Positions 1-8,418 of a stretch of DNA of 64,000 nucleotides are shown in pieces. This DNA comes from Methanohalophilus profundi (GTDB lineage Archaea > Halobacteriota > Methanosarcinia > Methanosarcinales > Methanosarcinaceae). The stretch lies in contig NZ_QBKB01000002.1 in the NCBI RefSeq assembly GCF_004137855.1, forward strand, positions 1,313,368 to 1,377,367. Reading direction: 5' to 3'. The translations under genes and the position numbers were made by a program. Every line of letters starts with the position of its first letter. Positions within the stretch are counted from its first letter, which is position 1. The notes beneath the pieces are model-generated. The model saw only the letters and a program-made list of their open reading frames with translations, had not been told where the DNA came from and searched no databases.

Positions 1-30
1 ACTGATTCGGGTGAATTAGTAGTATAGTTG

Positions 31-39
31 TTATATAGG
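31..39 (+). promoter_or_regulatory. TATA box of the flavoprotein gene
   Basis: The AT-rich TTATATAGG lies about 65 bases before the flavoprotein start. It is the only TATA-like element upstream of that gene inside the window. Read by eye, no transcript evidence. Confidence 0.4.
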
Positions 40-98
40 GGAGTGGATAATGCAATTATTGGATATATGTTGTCTAAAGACAGATGGAAGGTACTAAA

Positions 99-674
99 AT
101 GAAGGTTGTAGCATTCAATGGAAGTCCCAGGGAAGACGGGAACACCGCAAAGCTCGTCAAAAATATATTTTCAGAACTCGAAAAGCAAGGAATTGAGACC
201 GAAATGATTCAGCTGGGAGGCATCCCTGTCATGGGATGTACTGCCTGTATGAAGTGTTTTGAGAACAAGGACCGCCGATGTGTCATATCCAGTGACCTGA
301 TCAATGAATGTATCGAAAAGATGATTGAGGCCGACGGGATAATTATTGCAAGTCCTACATACTTTGCCGATCTGACTACGGAAACAAAAGCCCTGATTGA
401 CAGGGCGGGTTTTGTAGGCAAAGCAAACGATGAACTTTTCAAACATAAGGTCGCAGCAGCGGTTGTATCTGTCAGGAGGGCAGGGGCTCTTCATGTATTT
501 GATTCCATCAACCACTTTTTCTTGATCTCCCAGATGGTCGTACCGGGTTCAAGTTACTGGAACATTGGAATGGGACTTGCCCCCCGGGATGTAGAATCTG
601 ATACAGAAGGAATGCAAACGATGCAAAACCTTAGCCAGAATATGACCTGGCTTATGAAAAAGATCAATGGCTGA
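99..674 (+). CDS. Iron-sulfur flavoprotein (Isf-like, flavodoxin fold)
   Basis: Probable FMN- and [4Fe-4S]-binding electron transfer protein of the NADPH-dependent FMN reductase superfamily. The N-terminus ([16 protein letters not shown]) is the phosphate-binding loop of this fold. Near residue 50 the cysteines have the spacing C-X2-C-X2-C-X7-C, like the compact cluster motif of methanogen Isf proteins (usually with a slightly shorter last spacer). Length (191 aa) matches Isf. The start at 99 is preferred to an in-frame ATG at 84 because GGAAGGT sits 6 bases before 99. The likely role is cytoplasmic electron transfer or oxidative stress defence; the physiological partner cannot be read from the sequence. 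It converges on the protease gene. Confidence 0.85.
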   Translation: MKVVAFNGSPREDGNTAKLVKNIFSELEKQGIETEMIQLGGIPVMGCTACMKCFENKDRRCVISSDLINECIEKMIEADGIIIASPTYFADLTTETKALIDRAGFVGKANDELFKHKVAAAVVSVRRAGALHVFDSINHFFLISQMVVPGSSYWNIGMGLAPRDVESDTEGMQTMQNLSQNMTWLMKKING

Positions 675-749
675 GTAGCCATTTATTTCCTTTTTTGGGT
701 GTGCATTTCCAGTGTATGAAAATGCGTAATCAAGTGTTATTTGAATTAT

Positions 750-1916
750 TCATTCCGGACGCGCGCCAAGTTCCAGTTGTGTTGTCATCTTTTCCCCCTC
801 CCTGTAATACTCAAGCTCGATCTCATCACCCGGCTGTTTCTCACTTATATGTGCTATGATCTGGTCACTGTTGTAGACTTCAATCCCGTCTACTCCTACA
901 ATGATATCGCCGTTGATGAAGATTATTTCATCATTGATCTTTACTTCTTCTGCACTTTTCAGCCCGGCATCCTCGGCAGGTCCGTCTTCCACTACAACCA
1001 CGACCATTACTCCTCTGGATGCCTCATCATTAAGGTCCATGAAATCTGCTGCCCTTGGACTTACAGGGAGCATCTGTATACCGATCCAGGAATGTTCATA
1101 TTTTCCTTTTTCTATTATGGCATCGGCAACCATCCTGGCTTTATTGGAAGGTATAGCAAAACCCAGATTATCTCCGCTACGTGCACGGTTGACCCCGATC
1201 ACTTCCCCTGAGAGATCAATTAGGGGACCTCCTGAATTTCCCGGGTTTAACGGTGCATCGGTCTGTATAACATTGGGGATGGAAAATCCGTTTGTTGTGG
1301 GCATTGTCCTGCCCGTGGCACTGACGATTCCATGTGTTACACTTCCCTCAAGCCCAAAAGGAGTACCTATTGCCATCACCATCTGAGCAGGATTGATCAT
1401 GGATGAGTTGGCCATAGGCAGGGGATAGGGTTGGCAGTTTTCATCACAGGGGACTTCATCGACCTTTAATACCGCAATATCAGAATATATGTCAGTGCCC
1501 GTGATCTCAGCATCCATTGCAACCCCGTTGCTGAAATATACTTCTACGGAATCAGCATTTTCCACGACATGCTGGTTCGTTATGATATGTCCCTCTGCAT
1601 CATAAAGAAACCCCGATCCGCCACTTCTGAATTGGTCTCCGTCGATTTCCCCTTCAGTCCTTATGGAGACAACCGAGTCAAAAACAAGTTTGTAAAGTTC
1701 TTCATAGGTCTCACCAGCGGTGCCATTGATATTGATTATGCCGGTAACACCACTTTCAGGATCATTAATTTGTGTGTTTTCCAGACTCCCTTCATCATAA
1801 AGCACAGTCGTCAGGCTGATCCCGAGAACAAAACCAATCAGGAGGAACAATATTGCTATCAGGGGTAGTGTACTGCCCCTTTCCTCTTTAAGCAGCGAAG
1901 TTGAGAATTGCATCAT
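750..1916 (-). CDS. HtrA/DegP-like membrane-anchored serine protease with PDZ domain
   Basis: S1C-family trypsin-like endopeptidase for protein quality control outside the membrane. One hydrophobic segment (about residues 18-40) acts as an uncleaved anchor. The catalytic triad is visible: His in ITNQHVVENA, Asp in YSDIAVLKV, Ser in PGNSGGPL. A PDZ domain fills roughly residues 280-385, with GDEIELEYYREGE typical of its last strands. 388 aa is normal for single-PDZ DegP/HtrA proteins. The tandem ATG codons at 1914-1916 and 1911-1913 have no good ribosome-binding site, so the message may be leaderless. The gene stands alone between a convergent and a co-directional neighbour. Confidence 0.9.
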   Translation of the reverse strand: MMQFSTSLLKEERGSTLPLIAILFLLIGFVLGISLTTVLYDEGSLENTQINDPESGVTGIININGTAGETYEELYKLVFDSVVSIRTEGEIDGDQFRSGGSGFLYDAEGHIITNQHVVENADSVEVYFSNGVAMDAEITGTDIYSDIAVLKVDEVPCDENCQPYPLPMANSSMINPAQMVMAIGTPFGLEGSVTHGIVSATGRTMPTTNGFSIPNVIQTDAPLNPGNSGGPLIDLSGEVIGVNRARSGDNLGFAIPSNKARMVADAIIEKGKYEHSWIGIQMLPVSPRAADFMDLNDEASRGVMVVVVVEDGPAEDAGLKSAEEVKINDEIIFINGDIIVGVDGIEVYNSDQIIAHISEKQPGDEIELEYYREGEKMTTQLELGARPE

Positions 1917-1960
1917 AAGTTATACCGTTGGGCTTGTTTATTGCCTTTTCTCTTTCTTTT

Positions 1961-2374
1961 TCAAAAGCTGGAAAATATGCTGGCTGCGAGCTGTTCGAGT
2001 TCCTCCCTGTCAGGGTTGGAATCCACAATTGTATGCATCGATCCTCCACCATCATTTTCATAACGAGGAATTATATGCACATGGACATGGGGTACAGTTT
2101 GCCCGGCGACCAGGCCATTGTTAATCCCAATATTAACTCCCGGCGCATCAGTAACTGCAATGACTTTTTTAGCGATCCTGTTGACAGAAGCGAATAATTC
2201 GGCTGTCTTTTCCTCATTCATTTCCAGAAAACTGGTTATGTGTTCCTTTGGCAGGACAACTGTATGTCCTCTGGATGTCGGATAGATATCCAGGAATGCA
2301 TAGGAATGTTCGTCTTCATACACTTTGTGAGAAGGAACTTCTCCGGCTATTATTTTGCAAAATAGACAATCCAT
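1961..2374 (-). CDS. HIT family nucleotide hydrolase
   Basis: Histidine-triad protein, 137 aa, hydrolysing nucleoside phosphoramidates or dinucleotide substrates (Hint/Fhit-like). The N-terminal CLFCKIIAGEVPSHKVYED is typical of Hint proteins, with CxxC that often binds zinc, and the triad HVHVHIIPR sits near residue 100. GCAGGTGT lies before the ATG at 2374. The 136-base gap to feoA holds divergent promoters. The natural substrate is unknown. Confidence 0.92.
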   Translation of the reverse strand: MDCLFCKIIAGEVPSHKVYEDEHSYAFLDIYPTSRGHTVVLPKEHITSFLEMNEEKTAELFASVNRIAKKVIAVTDAPGVNIGINNGLVAGQTVPHVHVHIIPRYENDGGGSMHTIVDSNPDREELEQLAASIFSSF

Positions 2375-2437
2375 GTTTTACACCTGCTTTATGTTTTGGT
2401 TATTGTTTTATAACTATTGGCCTGTGTTTTAGGGAAG

Positions 2438-2453
2438 CCGAAAACTATATATT
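2438..2453 (+). promoter_or_regulatory. BRE/TATA promoter of the feo operon
   Basis: CCGAAAACTATATATT is a good archaeal BRE (CCGAAAA) joined to a TATA box, about 60 bases before feoA. Initiation would be expected near 2478, giving a leader of about 30 bases. I did not find a convincing iron-regulator palindrome here. Confidence 0.6.
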
Positions 2454-2510
2454 CTGCAGAAGCTTAGCATGTGCATAAGTTAGGACGGCCAAACTATAGG
2501 ATGCTATGAA

Positions 2511-2756
2511 ATGAACAACAAAACATTAAACATGTTGGATGCGGGTCAAAATGCCCGTGTAATCCAGGTAAAAGGCAAAGGTCCTTCCAGGCGCCGCCTG
2601 CTTGAAATGGGGATGCTACCGGGCGTTGGCCTTAGTGTGACCAAGAAGGCCCCGCTGGGTGACCCGGTGGATTTCAAGTTGAAAGGCTACAACCTTTCCC
2701 TGCGCAAACAGGAGGCACAGATGGTTGTTGTAGAGGTTACTGGAGGAGTAAAATGA
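2511..2756 (+). CDS. feoA: FeoA family SH3-like protein, first copy
   Basis: Small cytoplasmic SH3-fold protein (81 aa) that accompanies the ferrous iron transporter FeoB. The family pattern is visible: a G-x-G-x-x-x-R-R-R-L-L-E-M-G-M-L-P-G core near residues 24-40, then strands ending in LSLRKQEAQMVVV. It opens the operon behind the BRE/TATA at 2438. Its stop overlaps the next start as ATGA, which implies translational coupling to the second feoA copy. Confidence 0.92.
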   Translation: MNNKTLNMLDAGQNARVIQVKGKGPSRRRLLEMGMLPGVGLSVTKKAPLGDPVDFKLKGYNLSLRKQEAQMVVVEVTGGVK

Positions 2757-3007
2757 CATCAAAGATACCTCTTTCAATGTTTCCATCCGGGCAAGCATGC
2801 CAGATTTGTGATGTATGTGCCGGAAAAGGGTTAAAAAGGAGGCTTGTGGAGATGGGGTTGACTCCTGAATCCATTATTCAGCCCCTGGGATGTAACAGGG
2901 GCTCTCTCTTGATATCGGTAAACGGTTCACGTTATGCCTTGGGAAGGGGAATGGCCAATAAAATCATGGTTCAGCCTGTTTATGAGGAGGTGCCACAGTT
3001 TGGCTGA
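2753..3007 (+). CDS. feoA: FeoA family SH3-like protein, second copy
   Basis: Second FeoA-like protein (84 aa). It differs from the first copy by an N-terminal C-x2-C-x2-C arrangement (ACQICDVCAGKG) before the conserved K-R-R-L-V-E-M-G-L-T-P core. The cysteines could bind a metal; that is inference. ATGA overlap with the first copy and GGAGGAGT upstream support the start. The 3' end overlaps the probable feoB TTG start by 8 bases. Confidence 0.9.
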   Translation: MTSKIPLSMFPSGQACQICDVCAGKGLKRRLVEMGLTPESIIQPLGCNRGSLLISVNGSRYALGRGMANKIMVQPVYEEVPQFG

Positions 3008-4988
3008 AAAGATAAAAGTTGCAGTGGCAGGCAATCCAAATGTGGGGAAAACCACGATATTCAATGCCCTTACCGGAGCACGCCAGAAAATAGGTAACTG
3101 GCCTGGTGTGACTGTGGAAAAGAAAGAAGGTACAAAGAAACACAAAGGCCATGTTTTGGAGATTGTAGACCTGCCGGGTACTTACAGTCTCTCTGCTTAT
3201 TCGGCTGATGAAGTAGTTGCCAGGGATTACATCATTGACGAAAAACCTGATGTGGTTGTACAGGTCCTGGACTCCACAAACCTTGAAAGGAACCTGTACC
3301 TGACATCCCAGCTGCTTGAAATGGGCACCAATTTGGTTCTTGCCCTGAACATGTCGGATCGTGCTGAAATGCGGGGGGATGATATTGATATCCCGAGACT
3401 CGAAAGCCTCCTGGGTGTTTCTGCTATCAAAACTGTGGCAAACGAAGGTGGCGGTATCGAAGCGCTTCTGGATTCTATTGTGAGCAAGACAGAAAGCAAT
3501 CCTCCAAAGCCCCATGAGATCGGTTATGGGAAAACGGTTGAAGAGAAAATATGTGCACTGGAAGATATACTGGGAAATGATACGGAATTAACGAAACATT
3601 ACCCAGCCCGCTGGATGGCTGTGAAATTGCTTGAAGGAGATGAGAATGTCCTTTCCAAATTGTCTTCAAGCAACATTGAAGGAAAAGTGCAGAATTACCT
3701 CTCGGGTTTTGACAACGAGGAATACGAAGTTGAAATGGCAGACAAGAGGTATGAGTTTATAGGTGCCCTGCTGCCTCAGGTCTGCACAACCTGTGCTGAA
3801 GATGTATCTCCCTCGGATATGGTGGACAAAGTCGTCACAAATAAGTATCTCGGTATTCCTATCTTCCTCTCCCTGATGTGGGGTATGTTCGAACTGACCT
3901 TTGCTTTAGGCACTCCTTTTATGGGACTGATCGGCAAGTTCTTCGGGTGGCTGGGAGGAGCAGTTGCAGCAAACATTGAATCTGCCTGGCTTGCTTCTCT
4001 TCTGGGTGATGGTATCATTGCCGGTGTATGTTCTGTCTTGCTCTTTGTGCCGAATATTTTCATATTGTTTTTCGCCATCGCCCTTCTTGAAAACAGTGGA
4101 TATATGGCACGGGCAGCATTCATAATGGACAAGTTGATGTATAAAATGGGATTGCAAGGCAAGTCATTTATACCCATGCTCATGGGCTTTGGCTGCTCCG
4201 TTCCTGCTATCATGGCAACTCGTACACTGGAGGATGAAAAAGACCGGCTTATCACGATGCTGGTTACGCCTTTTATGTCCTGTGGTGCCAGATTGCCGGT
4301 GTACATTTTGCTTGCGGGAACATTCTTCGGCAGAGAGGCAGGTTCGGTAATCTTCGGTCTGTATGTACTGGGAATCCTTGTGGCTATTCTCTCAGCCAAA
4401 CTCTTCCGGACATTCATTGCCAAGGGTCAGCCTTCTCCTTTCATCATGGAACTTCCTCCCTACACCAGACCTTCGCTTGTTAACTCCCTGCTATATATGT
4501 GGAACCAGGGCTATCTTTACCTCAAGAAGGTCGGGACAGTAATTATCGGAGGAGTTATGCTGGTCTGGGTGCTTGCCTATTTCCCACAAGGAGTGGAATA
4601 TGGCAGTGCTGAAAGTCTGATAGGTTCGCTGGGACAATTGATTGAACCCCTTGTAGCGCCGCTCGGCTTTGACTGGAAGATAGCTGTTGCACTGATCTTC
4701 GGGGTTGTCGCAAAGGAAATAGTAGTTGGTTCTCTGGGTACTTTATACGGAACAGGTGGAGGCGAATCATTGTCTCCTGCTCTGTTGGCAGATCCTTCCT
4801 TTTCCCCGGCAATAGCTCTGGGTCTAATGGTGTTCACTCTGCTCTATGTGCCCTGCTTTGGAGCTGTTGCAGTTATTAAGAAAGAAACGGGTTCATGGAA
4901 ATGGATGTTTTTCCAGGCGGCATATTCAACAGCAGTGGCCTGGGTGCTGGCACTGGTAACAGTCCTTGTCGCAAATTTGGTTCTTTAA
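3000..4988 (+). CDS. feoB: Ferrous iron transporter FeoB
   Basis: Membrane Fe(II) importer with an N-terminal GTPase domain. G1 is GNPNVGKTT at residue 10, the G3 DLPGTYSL lies near 60, and the G4 NMSD near 118. The membrane half starts near residue 280 and has two Gate repeats (GFGCSVPAIMATRT and the later LYVPCFGAVAVIKKE). Length 662 aa is typical. I chose the TTG at 3000 because GAGGAGGTG lies 8 bases upstream and the protein then begins directly at the G domain (AEKIKVAVAGNPN); the ATG at 2934 would overlap feoA by 74 bases and add an unrelated tail. Confidence 0.95.
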   Translation: MAEKIKVAVAGNPNVGKTTIFNALTGARQKIGNWPGVTVEKKEGTKKHKGHVLEIVDLPGTYSLSAYSADEVVARDYIIDEKPDVVVQVLDSTNLERNLYLTSQLLEMGTNLVLALNMSDRAEMRGDDIDIPRLESLLGVSAIKTVANEGGGIEALLDSIVSKTESNPPKPHEIGYGKTVEEKICALEDILGNDTELTKHYPARWMAVKLLEGDENVLSKLSSSNIEGKVQNYLSGFDNEEYEVEMADKRYEFIGALLPQVCTTCAEDVSPSDMVDKVVTNKYLGIPIFLSLMWGMFELTFALGTPFMGLIGKFFGWLGGAVAANIESAWLASLLGDGIIAGVCSVLLFVPNIFILFFAIALLENSGYMARAAFIMDKLMYKMGLQGKSFIPMLMGFGCSVPAIMATRTLEDEKDRLITMLVTPFMSCGARLPVYILLAGTFFGREAGSVIFGLYVLGILVAILSAKLFRTFIAKGQPSPFIMELPPYTRPSLVNSLLYMWNQGYLYLKKVGTVIIGGVMLVWVLAYFPQGVEYGSAESLIGSLGQLIEPLVAPLGFDWKIAVALIFGVVAKEIVVGSLGTLYGTGGGESLSPALLADPSFSPAIALGLMVFTLLYVPCFGAVAVIKKETGSWKWMFFQAAYSTAVAWVLALVTVLVANLVL

Positions 4989-5000
4989 TGAGGTGATTTG

Positions 5001-5423
5001 ATGGAAAGAAATTACAGTGACTTGAAATTCTTTTCCCTTTTATGGGGAATACTGTATGTGGCCGCAGGTCTGATTCAGGTTGGTAAGGGAGTGGGGCTTT
5101 TGTCTGCTTCCTTCTTATCCTCCAGTCTGTTACCTGCTGAGCTGGCCGGTGGTCTTGTGCTTGTGGTAATCGGTGCGGTATTTTTCATCGCAACCTTTGA
5201 GTTTTCAAAGGACTCCTTTGAAGGATCCGCCTATACTTATGTAGGAATACTGCTCTGTCTGGTGTTCGGCACCCTGTATTTCCTGTGTATGGTAGCAGAT
5301 CTTATGAATGCCATACTTGCCATGGAAAAATGGACATTTGTTGACAGTTTCAAACCAGCATTGTATCTGGGCATTTTATCCGCAGTTGTATATGCTGTCG
5401 GCAAAACAGGTTCAGACCGATAA
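5001..5423 (+). CDS. Small polytopic membrane protein of the feo operon
   Basis: 140-aa protein with four hydrophobic segments (near residues 10-30, 45-65, 75-95 and 112-132) and few charged residues except at the ends. I recognise no named family. It begins 12 bases after feoB, behind AGGTGA, and is followed by the FeoC-like gene, so it is probably co-transcribed with feoB. A helper role in iron transport is inference from position alone. A TTG at 4998 is an alternative start. Confidence 0.75.
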   Translation: MERNYSDLKFFSLLWGILYVAAGLIQVGKGVGLLSASFLSSSLLPAELAGGLVLVVIGAVFFIATFEFSKDSFEGSAYTYVGILLCLVFGTLYFLCMVADLMNAILAMEKWTFVDSFKPALYLGILSAVVYAVGKTGSDR

Positions 5424-5441
5424 GTAATGGGGGATTTTAAG

Positions 5442-5732
5442 ATGGTTCTGGGATACAAGTATGTATTGAAAAAAATGGCAGAAATGGATCAAAGGGGCAG
5501 CATCTCTTTCAATGCCCTGGCTGCGGGAATGAATATGAATACACGGCAGCTGAGGGGCATGCTGGAGGTAATGGAAAATATGGGGCATGTCAGCAAAATC
5601 GGGGATAACAATGCCAGCCCCGAGCTTCTTTCCTGTGGCACCTGTAAATCCTGTGGATGCTGTAATAGTGGGATTTCCTATGGTACTACATACCAGCTTA
5701 CCGATAAAGGTCGGCGGGTGTGCAGTACCTGA
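5442..5732 (+). CDS. FeoC-like winged-helix protein with a Cys cluster
   Basis: 96-aa protein. Residues 1-55 look like a small winged helix (GSISFNALAAGMNMNTRQLRGML). A C-X2-C-X2-C-X-C-C cluster follows (LLSCGTCKSCGCCNSG), then a wing-like end (TYQLTDKGRRV). FeoC proteins pair a winged helix with cysteines that bind an Fe-S cluster and act with FeoB, and this gene closes the feo operon. The start at 5442 has GGGGGA 7 bases upstream; an ATG at 5427 is possible. It may be a sensor of Fe-S status or a regulator of FeoB; which one is not shown. Confidence 0.75.
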   Translation: MVLGYKYVLKKMAEMDQRGSISFNALAAGMNMNTRQLRGMLEVMENMGHVSKIGDNNASPELLSCGTCKSCGCCNSGISYGTTYQLTDKGRRVCST

Positions 5733-5868
5733 TCACCTTGATTGGTCCGCCCGGAAACTGAATGGTATGATATCACTCCCATTTTGCAACAACGCCATTT
5801 CTCCGTTTGGCAACCAAGTTTCAGGTCGGATCATTCATTTTTTTATTCAGGTCAATTGCCGAAAAGTA

Positions 5869-6831
5869 TCAATCCACAGGCCTTCTGACCAGGGATCCGT
5901 CACGCATCTTGATCGTTATATATTTGCCTTCTTCTCCGGCTTCGTATTTATTGTCACGCAAAACTTCGAATCTGCCGGCATCTGTGAGTTTCCTTATTGT
6001 ACGTATATCTTCGTGGCCGATTTTCCCTTTTTTTGCAGGTGGATCAATATCGGTTTTTGTTTTTGAATATATGGTCCCGCCTGTCATATCCGCACCAACG
6101 TGGCCGCTTGGTTTATCTGCCAGCAGTATTCCTTTTTTCATGTAGGCGCCGGCAAATTCCTCACATTTGCCCTCTACGTAAACGGTTCCACCATTGAGAT
6201 GAGCAGCAGTATTCATACCGCTATTCCCTTTGATTAGCAACATCCCCTTTTCCATCAGCAGTCCGCTTCCATTTCCTGCATCTCCTTCTACTGTAATGCT
6301 GGCCTCACAGTTGCAACGGGCTGCCAGGGTATTGCGCAGGATTCCATCATTGAGCAGGAGATTATTTCCTTCCAGTTTGTTTCGCAGAAGTTTTTCCTGC
6401 AATTCCTTGCAGACCAATTCCGTGATTGACACGAATTTGCGATATCCTCCCCTGTCGGATTGCACTTCCACTATATTTCCCATGGGTTCCCCGATATTTC
6501 CTTTTATGTATAAGTTGCCGGACACCATTCCCATCCCTGCTTCAGCGCCAACATCACCGTCTATTATGATATTGCCGGCATTTTCTGTCTTCCCGCTGCC
6601 TCCAAGATGGGATATGCTGGTGCCCATGCCCTGTGCAAGCCTTTTTCCGACATCACCTATAATCTGTACAGTCCCTTCTTTTTTGAGATGATCGACGATT
6701 TCCCTGTATGTGTACTCTGTGCCTTGCTGGTAGGGGATGAGAGAGTCCGGGTTGAAATCACTATTCCAGCAAAAGTTGTAAGTATAGTCACAGAGGTTGT
6801 CCGGCGGATTTGATAGTTCGATCGTGACCAT
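5869..6831 (-). CDS. GXGXG beta-helix protein (GltB C-terminal / FwdC-like)
   Basis: 320-aa protein built around the right-handed beta-helix found in the C-terminal domain of glutamate synthase and in formylmethanofuran dehydrogenase subunit C. Repeating glycine-rich turns are visible (IIGDVGKRLAQGMG, IIIDGDVGAEAGMGM, LYIKGNIGEPMG, VEGDAGNGSGLL, LIKGNSGMNTAAHL, YVEGKCEEFAGAYM). It is not a full GltB or FwdC. The start at 6831 leaves a 10-base gap after the ferredoxin gene; an ATG at 6849 would overlap it. It is the last gene of a four-gene redox operon. Function unknown; a scaffold or subunit of a flavin or molybdenum enzyme is possible. Confidence 0.8.
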   Translation of the reverse strand: MVTIELSNPPDNLCDYTYNFCWNSDFNPDSLIPYQQGTEYTYREIVDHLKKEGTVQIIGDVGKRLAQGMGTSISHLGGSGKTENAGNIIIDGDVGAEAGMGMVSGNLYIKGNIGEPMGNIVEVQSDRGGYRKFVSITELVCKELQEKLLRNKLEGNNLLLNDGILRNTLAARCNCEASITVEGDAGNGSGLLMEKGMLLIKGNSGMNTAAHLNGGTVYVEGKCEEFAGAYMKKGILLADKPSGHVGADMTGGTIYSKTKTDIDPPAKKGKIGHEDIRTIRKLTDAGRFEVLRDNKYEAGEEGKYITIKMRDGSLVRRPVD

Positions 6832-6841
6832 GTTTCCACTC

Positions 6842-7225
6842 TTAACCATGAATGAGTGAAGGCAGACAGCGGGTACAAACCCAGATGCTTTCTTTTCCAT
6901 GTCTCAGGGGCATCAGGTATCTCTCGTTTTCATCCCTGTCACACTTAAAGCAGTGTATTGACCCGGCTTCGGTGTCTTTTTCTTCTTTCTCCTGCATTTC
7001 CTTGACTGCCTGCGGATTGAACTCCATTGTCTGCCTTTCTTCAATTGATATTGCATCCTGTGGACAGACTCCGATACAGAATCCCATGCCGTCGCACAGT
7101 TCTTCAGATACGACTTTAGCTTTACCATCTATTATCTGGATGGCACCCTCTGCACAGGGGCTGACACATTTGCCACAACCATTACACTTTTCCTCGTCTA
7201 TTTTGACTATCATCCGATTTACCAT
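6842..7225 (-). CDS. Ferredoxin-type protein with a modified second cluster motif
   Basis: 127-aa iron-sulfur protein. The first motif is standard (CNGCGKCVSPC). The second reads CDGMGFCIGVCP, where the second cysteine of a [4Fe-4S] motif is replaced (C-X5-C-X3-C), which could hold a [3Fe-4S] or open-site cluster. After a short charged linker, two further pairs (CFKCDRD and CTRCLP) look like a zinc ribbon. Start chosen at 7225 because GGAAGGATTG precedes it; longer upstream readings are in another gene's space. The CGGC gene ends 14 bases upstream. A similar CDGxGxC motif is common in ferredoxins of anaerobes, so the replacement is a family feature, not a local mutation. Confidence 0.85.
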   Translation of the reverse strand: MVNRMIVKIDEEKCNGCGKCVSPCAEGAIQIIDGKAKVVSEELCDGMGFCIGVCPQDAISIEERQTMEFNPQAVKEMQEKEEKDTEAGSIHCFKCDRDENERYLMPLRHGKESIWVCTRCLPSLIHG

Positions 7226-7239
7226 TTTCAATCCTTCCG

Positions 7240-7572
7240 TTAATGATGTGTACCTTCTACAACTTCTATTCCTGCATTTTCCAGTGTCTGCCTTATTGAA
7301 TCCACATGAGGGCATTCCGGATAGTTTTCCATTTGCATACAGGAACTGAGATGTACTGTTTCCACTCCGTGTTTTTTCAGGGAGCGGGCAAGCCTGAACA
7401 CCCTTCTTCCCGGGCATCCGCCGCATGTGAAAAATGCGGTCATTTCTGTATTTTCATCGTAATCACTAAAAGCAACTGTTTTTTCATTGAATGCCTTGAA
7501 ACACCCTATCCCCGGACAGGCTTCTGCAACAATAGCACAGCGAACGACTGCTATTTTCTTGTTATCTGGCAT
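7240..7572 (-). CDS. CGGC domain protein
   Basis: 110-aa cytoplasmic protein with the CGGC motif (FFTCGGCPGRRVFRLARSLKKHG) characteristic of the CGGC domain family. It has further conserved cysteines: VRCAIVAEACPGIGC near the start and LSSCMQMENYPECPH near the end, as expected for a metal- or cluster-binding protein. The start at 7572 has AAGGAGA six bases upstream and overlaps the DUF166 gene by 11 bases. The family has no firmly assigned reaction. Context points to redox or metal handling together with the ferredoxin. Confidence 0.85.
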   Translation of the reverse strand: MPDNKKIAVVRCAIVAEACPGIGCFKAFNEKTVAFSDYDENTEMTAFFTCGGCPGRRVFRLARSLKKHGVETVHLSSCMQMENYPECPHVDSIRQTLENAGIEVVEGTHH

Positions 7573-8344
7573 TTGCATTCTCCTTTTGTGCATTATCCAG
7601 TGCAGAGTCCACACTTTCCCGGATAATATAGCCTGCTTTGTGCAATATGGTGTCCCCTATTTCAGGATCATTATCCATACTTGCAGTACAGGGATAGGCA
7701 TGATGGGCAGAGGAAACTGTTTCCTTGAAATCTGCAGCTTCGGTATAGACAAGTTTCCGGGCAACAAACCATGTGCATCCGCAGGGAGCATCCCTGATTA
7801 CCCGCGCGGTTGTGATTTCCTCATTATCAAGTATTATTTCGATTTTGGGTTTTCCAAATCCCATCTCCACGAATCTATCAATCACAGGTTGGCCTGTTTT
7901 CTCAAGGCTGCAAAATGGCTTGGGGAAAGCATATTCGATTCCCTCGTTCTGTAGTTTTTCTGCAACCTGGCGGACAAGGCCTGCCGGGACAAGGTGGGGA
8001 TTTTCAACAGGTGCAATCACGCCTTTTGCGTGTGCTTTTTTCGCAACTGTCGGCAGGCCAGCAAATAGGTCCGGATGCAAATCCATTGCAAGGAGCAGGT
8101 CACAGGATTTCAGGCCAGCAGGCAGGTATTCTTCCGGCTCTTCCACAAATTCAGGCAGATCTGCAGGCAATTCATGGATTTCTGTAAGGAACCCGGAATA
8201 GGATTTGCGTCCCTGTCGACAGTGATCGCAGGCTTCCCCGCAGGATGTGCAGAACTGATTCGAATTTATGAGATTGCCCAGCACCTTTTTCCCGAATTCC
8301 CCGCTGTACAGGACACTTATTCTTATTGGTTGCGGATCTGCCAA
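7562..8344 (-). CDS. DUF166 family protein
   Basis: 260-aa protein that I assign to DUF166, a family of methanogens and some bacteria without a known reaction. Conserved cysteines occur as CTSCGEACDHC (residues 32-42), CSLEKTG and APCGCTWFVARKLV, suggesting a metal or Fe-S site. The TTG start at 8344 is well supported by AGGAGGT six bases upstream. First gene of the operon DUF166, CGGC, ferredoxin, GXGXG, all minus strand and tightly spaced. The family assignment is from memory of its pattern, not a search. Confidence 0.8.
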   Translation of the reverse strand: MADPQPIRISVLYSGEFGKKVLGNLINSNQFCTSCGEACDHCRQGRKSYSGFLTEIHELPADLPEFVEEPEEYLPAGLKSCDLLLAMDLHPDLFAGLPTVAKKAHAKGVIAPVENPHLVPAGLVRQVAEKLQNEGIEYAFPKPFCSLEKTGQPVIDRFVEMGFGKPKIEIILDNEEITTARVIRDAPCGCTWFVARKLVYTEAADFKETVSSAHHAYPCTASMDNDPEIGDTILHKAGYIIRESVDSALDNAQKENANAR

Positions 8345-8418
8345 GGTACGACCTCCTGGATATAATTTCTATACCAGGTATATTAGTAATACTGGTATAT
8401 AAATAAGGGAGTATCTAT

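Noticed and set aside
2934-2999. ATG at 2934 as feoB start
   Set aside because: It would overlap feoA by 74 bases and add a tail unlike any FeoB. The TTG at 3000 has GAGGAGGTG at the right distance.
6850-6900. N-terminal extension of the GXGXG protein (start at 6900)
   Set aside because: It overlaps the ferredoxin gene by nearly 60 bases and has no ribosome site.
7226-7426. 67-residue N-terminal extension of the ferredoxin
   Set aside because: It lies inside the CGGC gene in another frame. The proper start at 7225 has GGAAGGATTG upstream.
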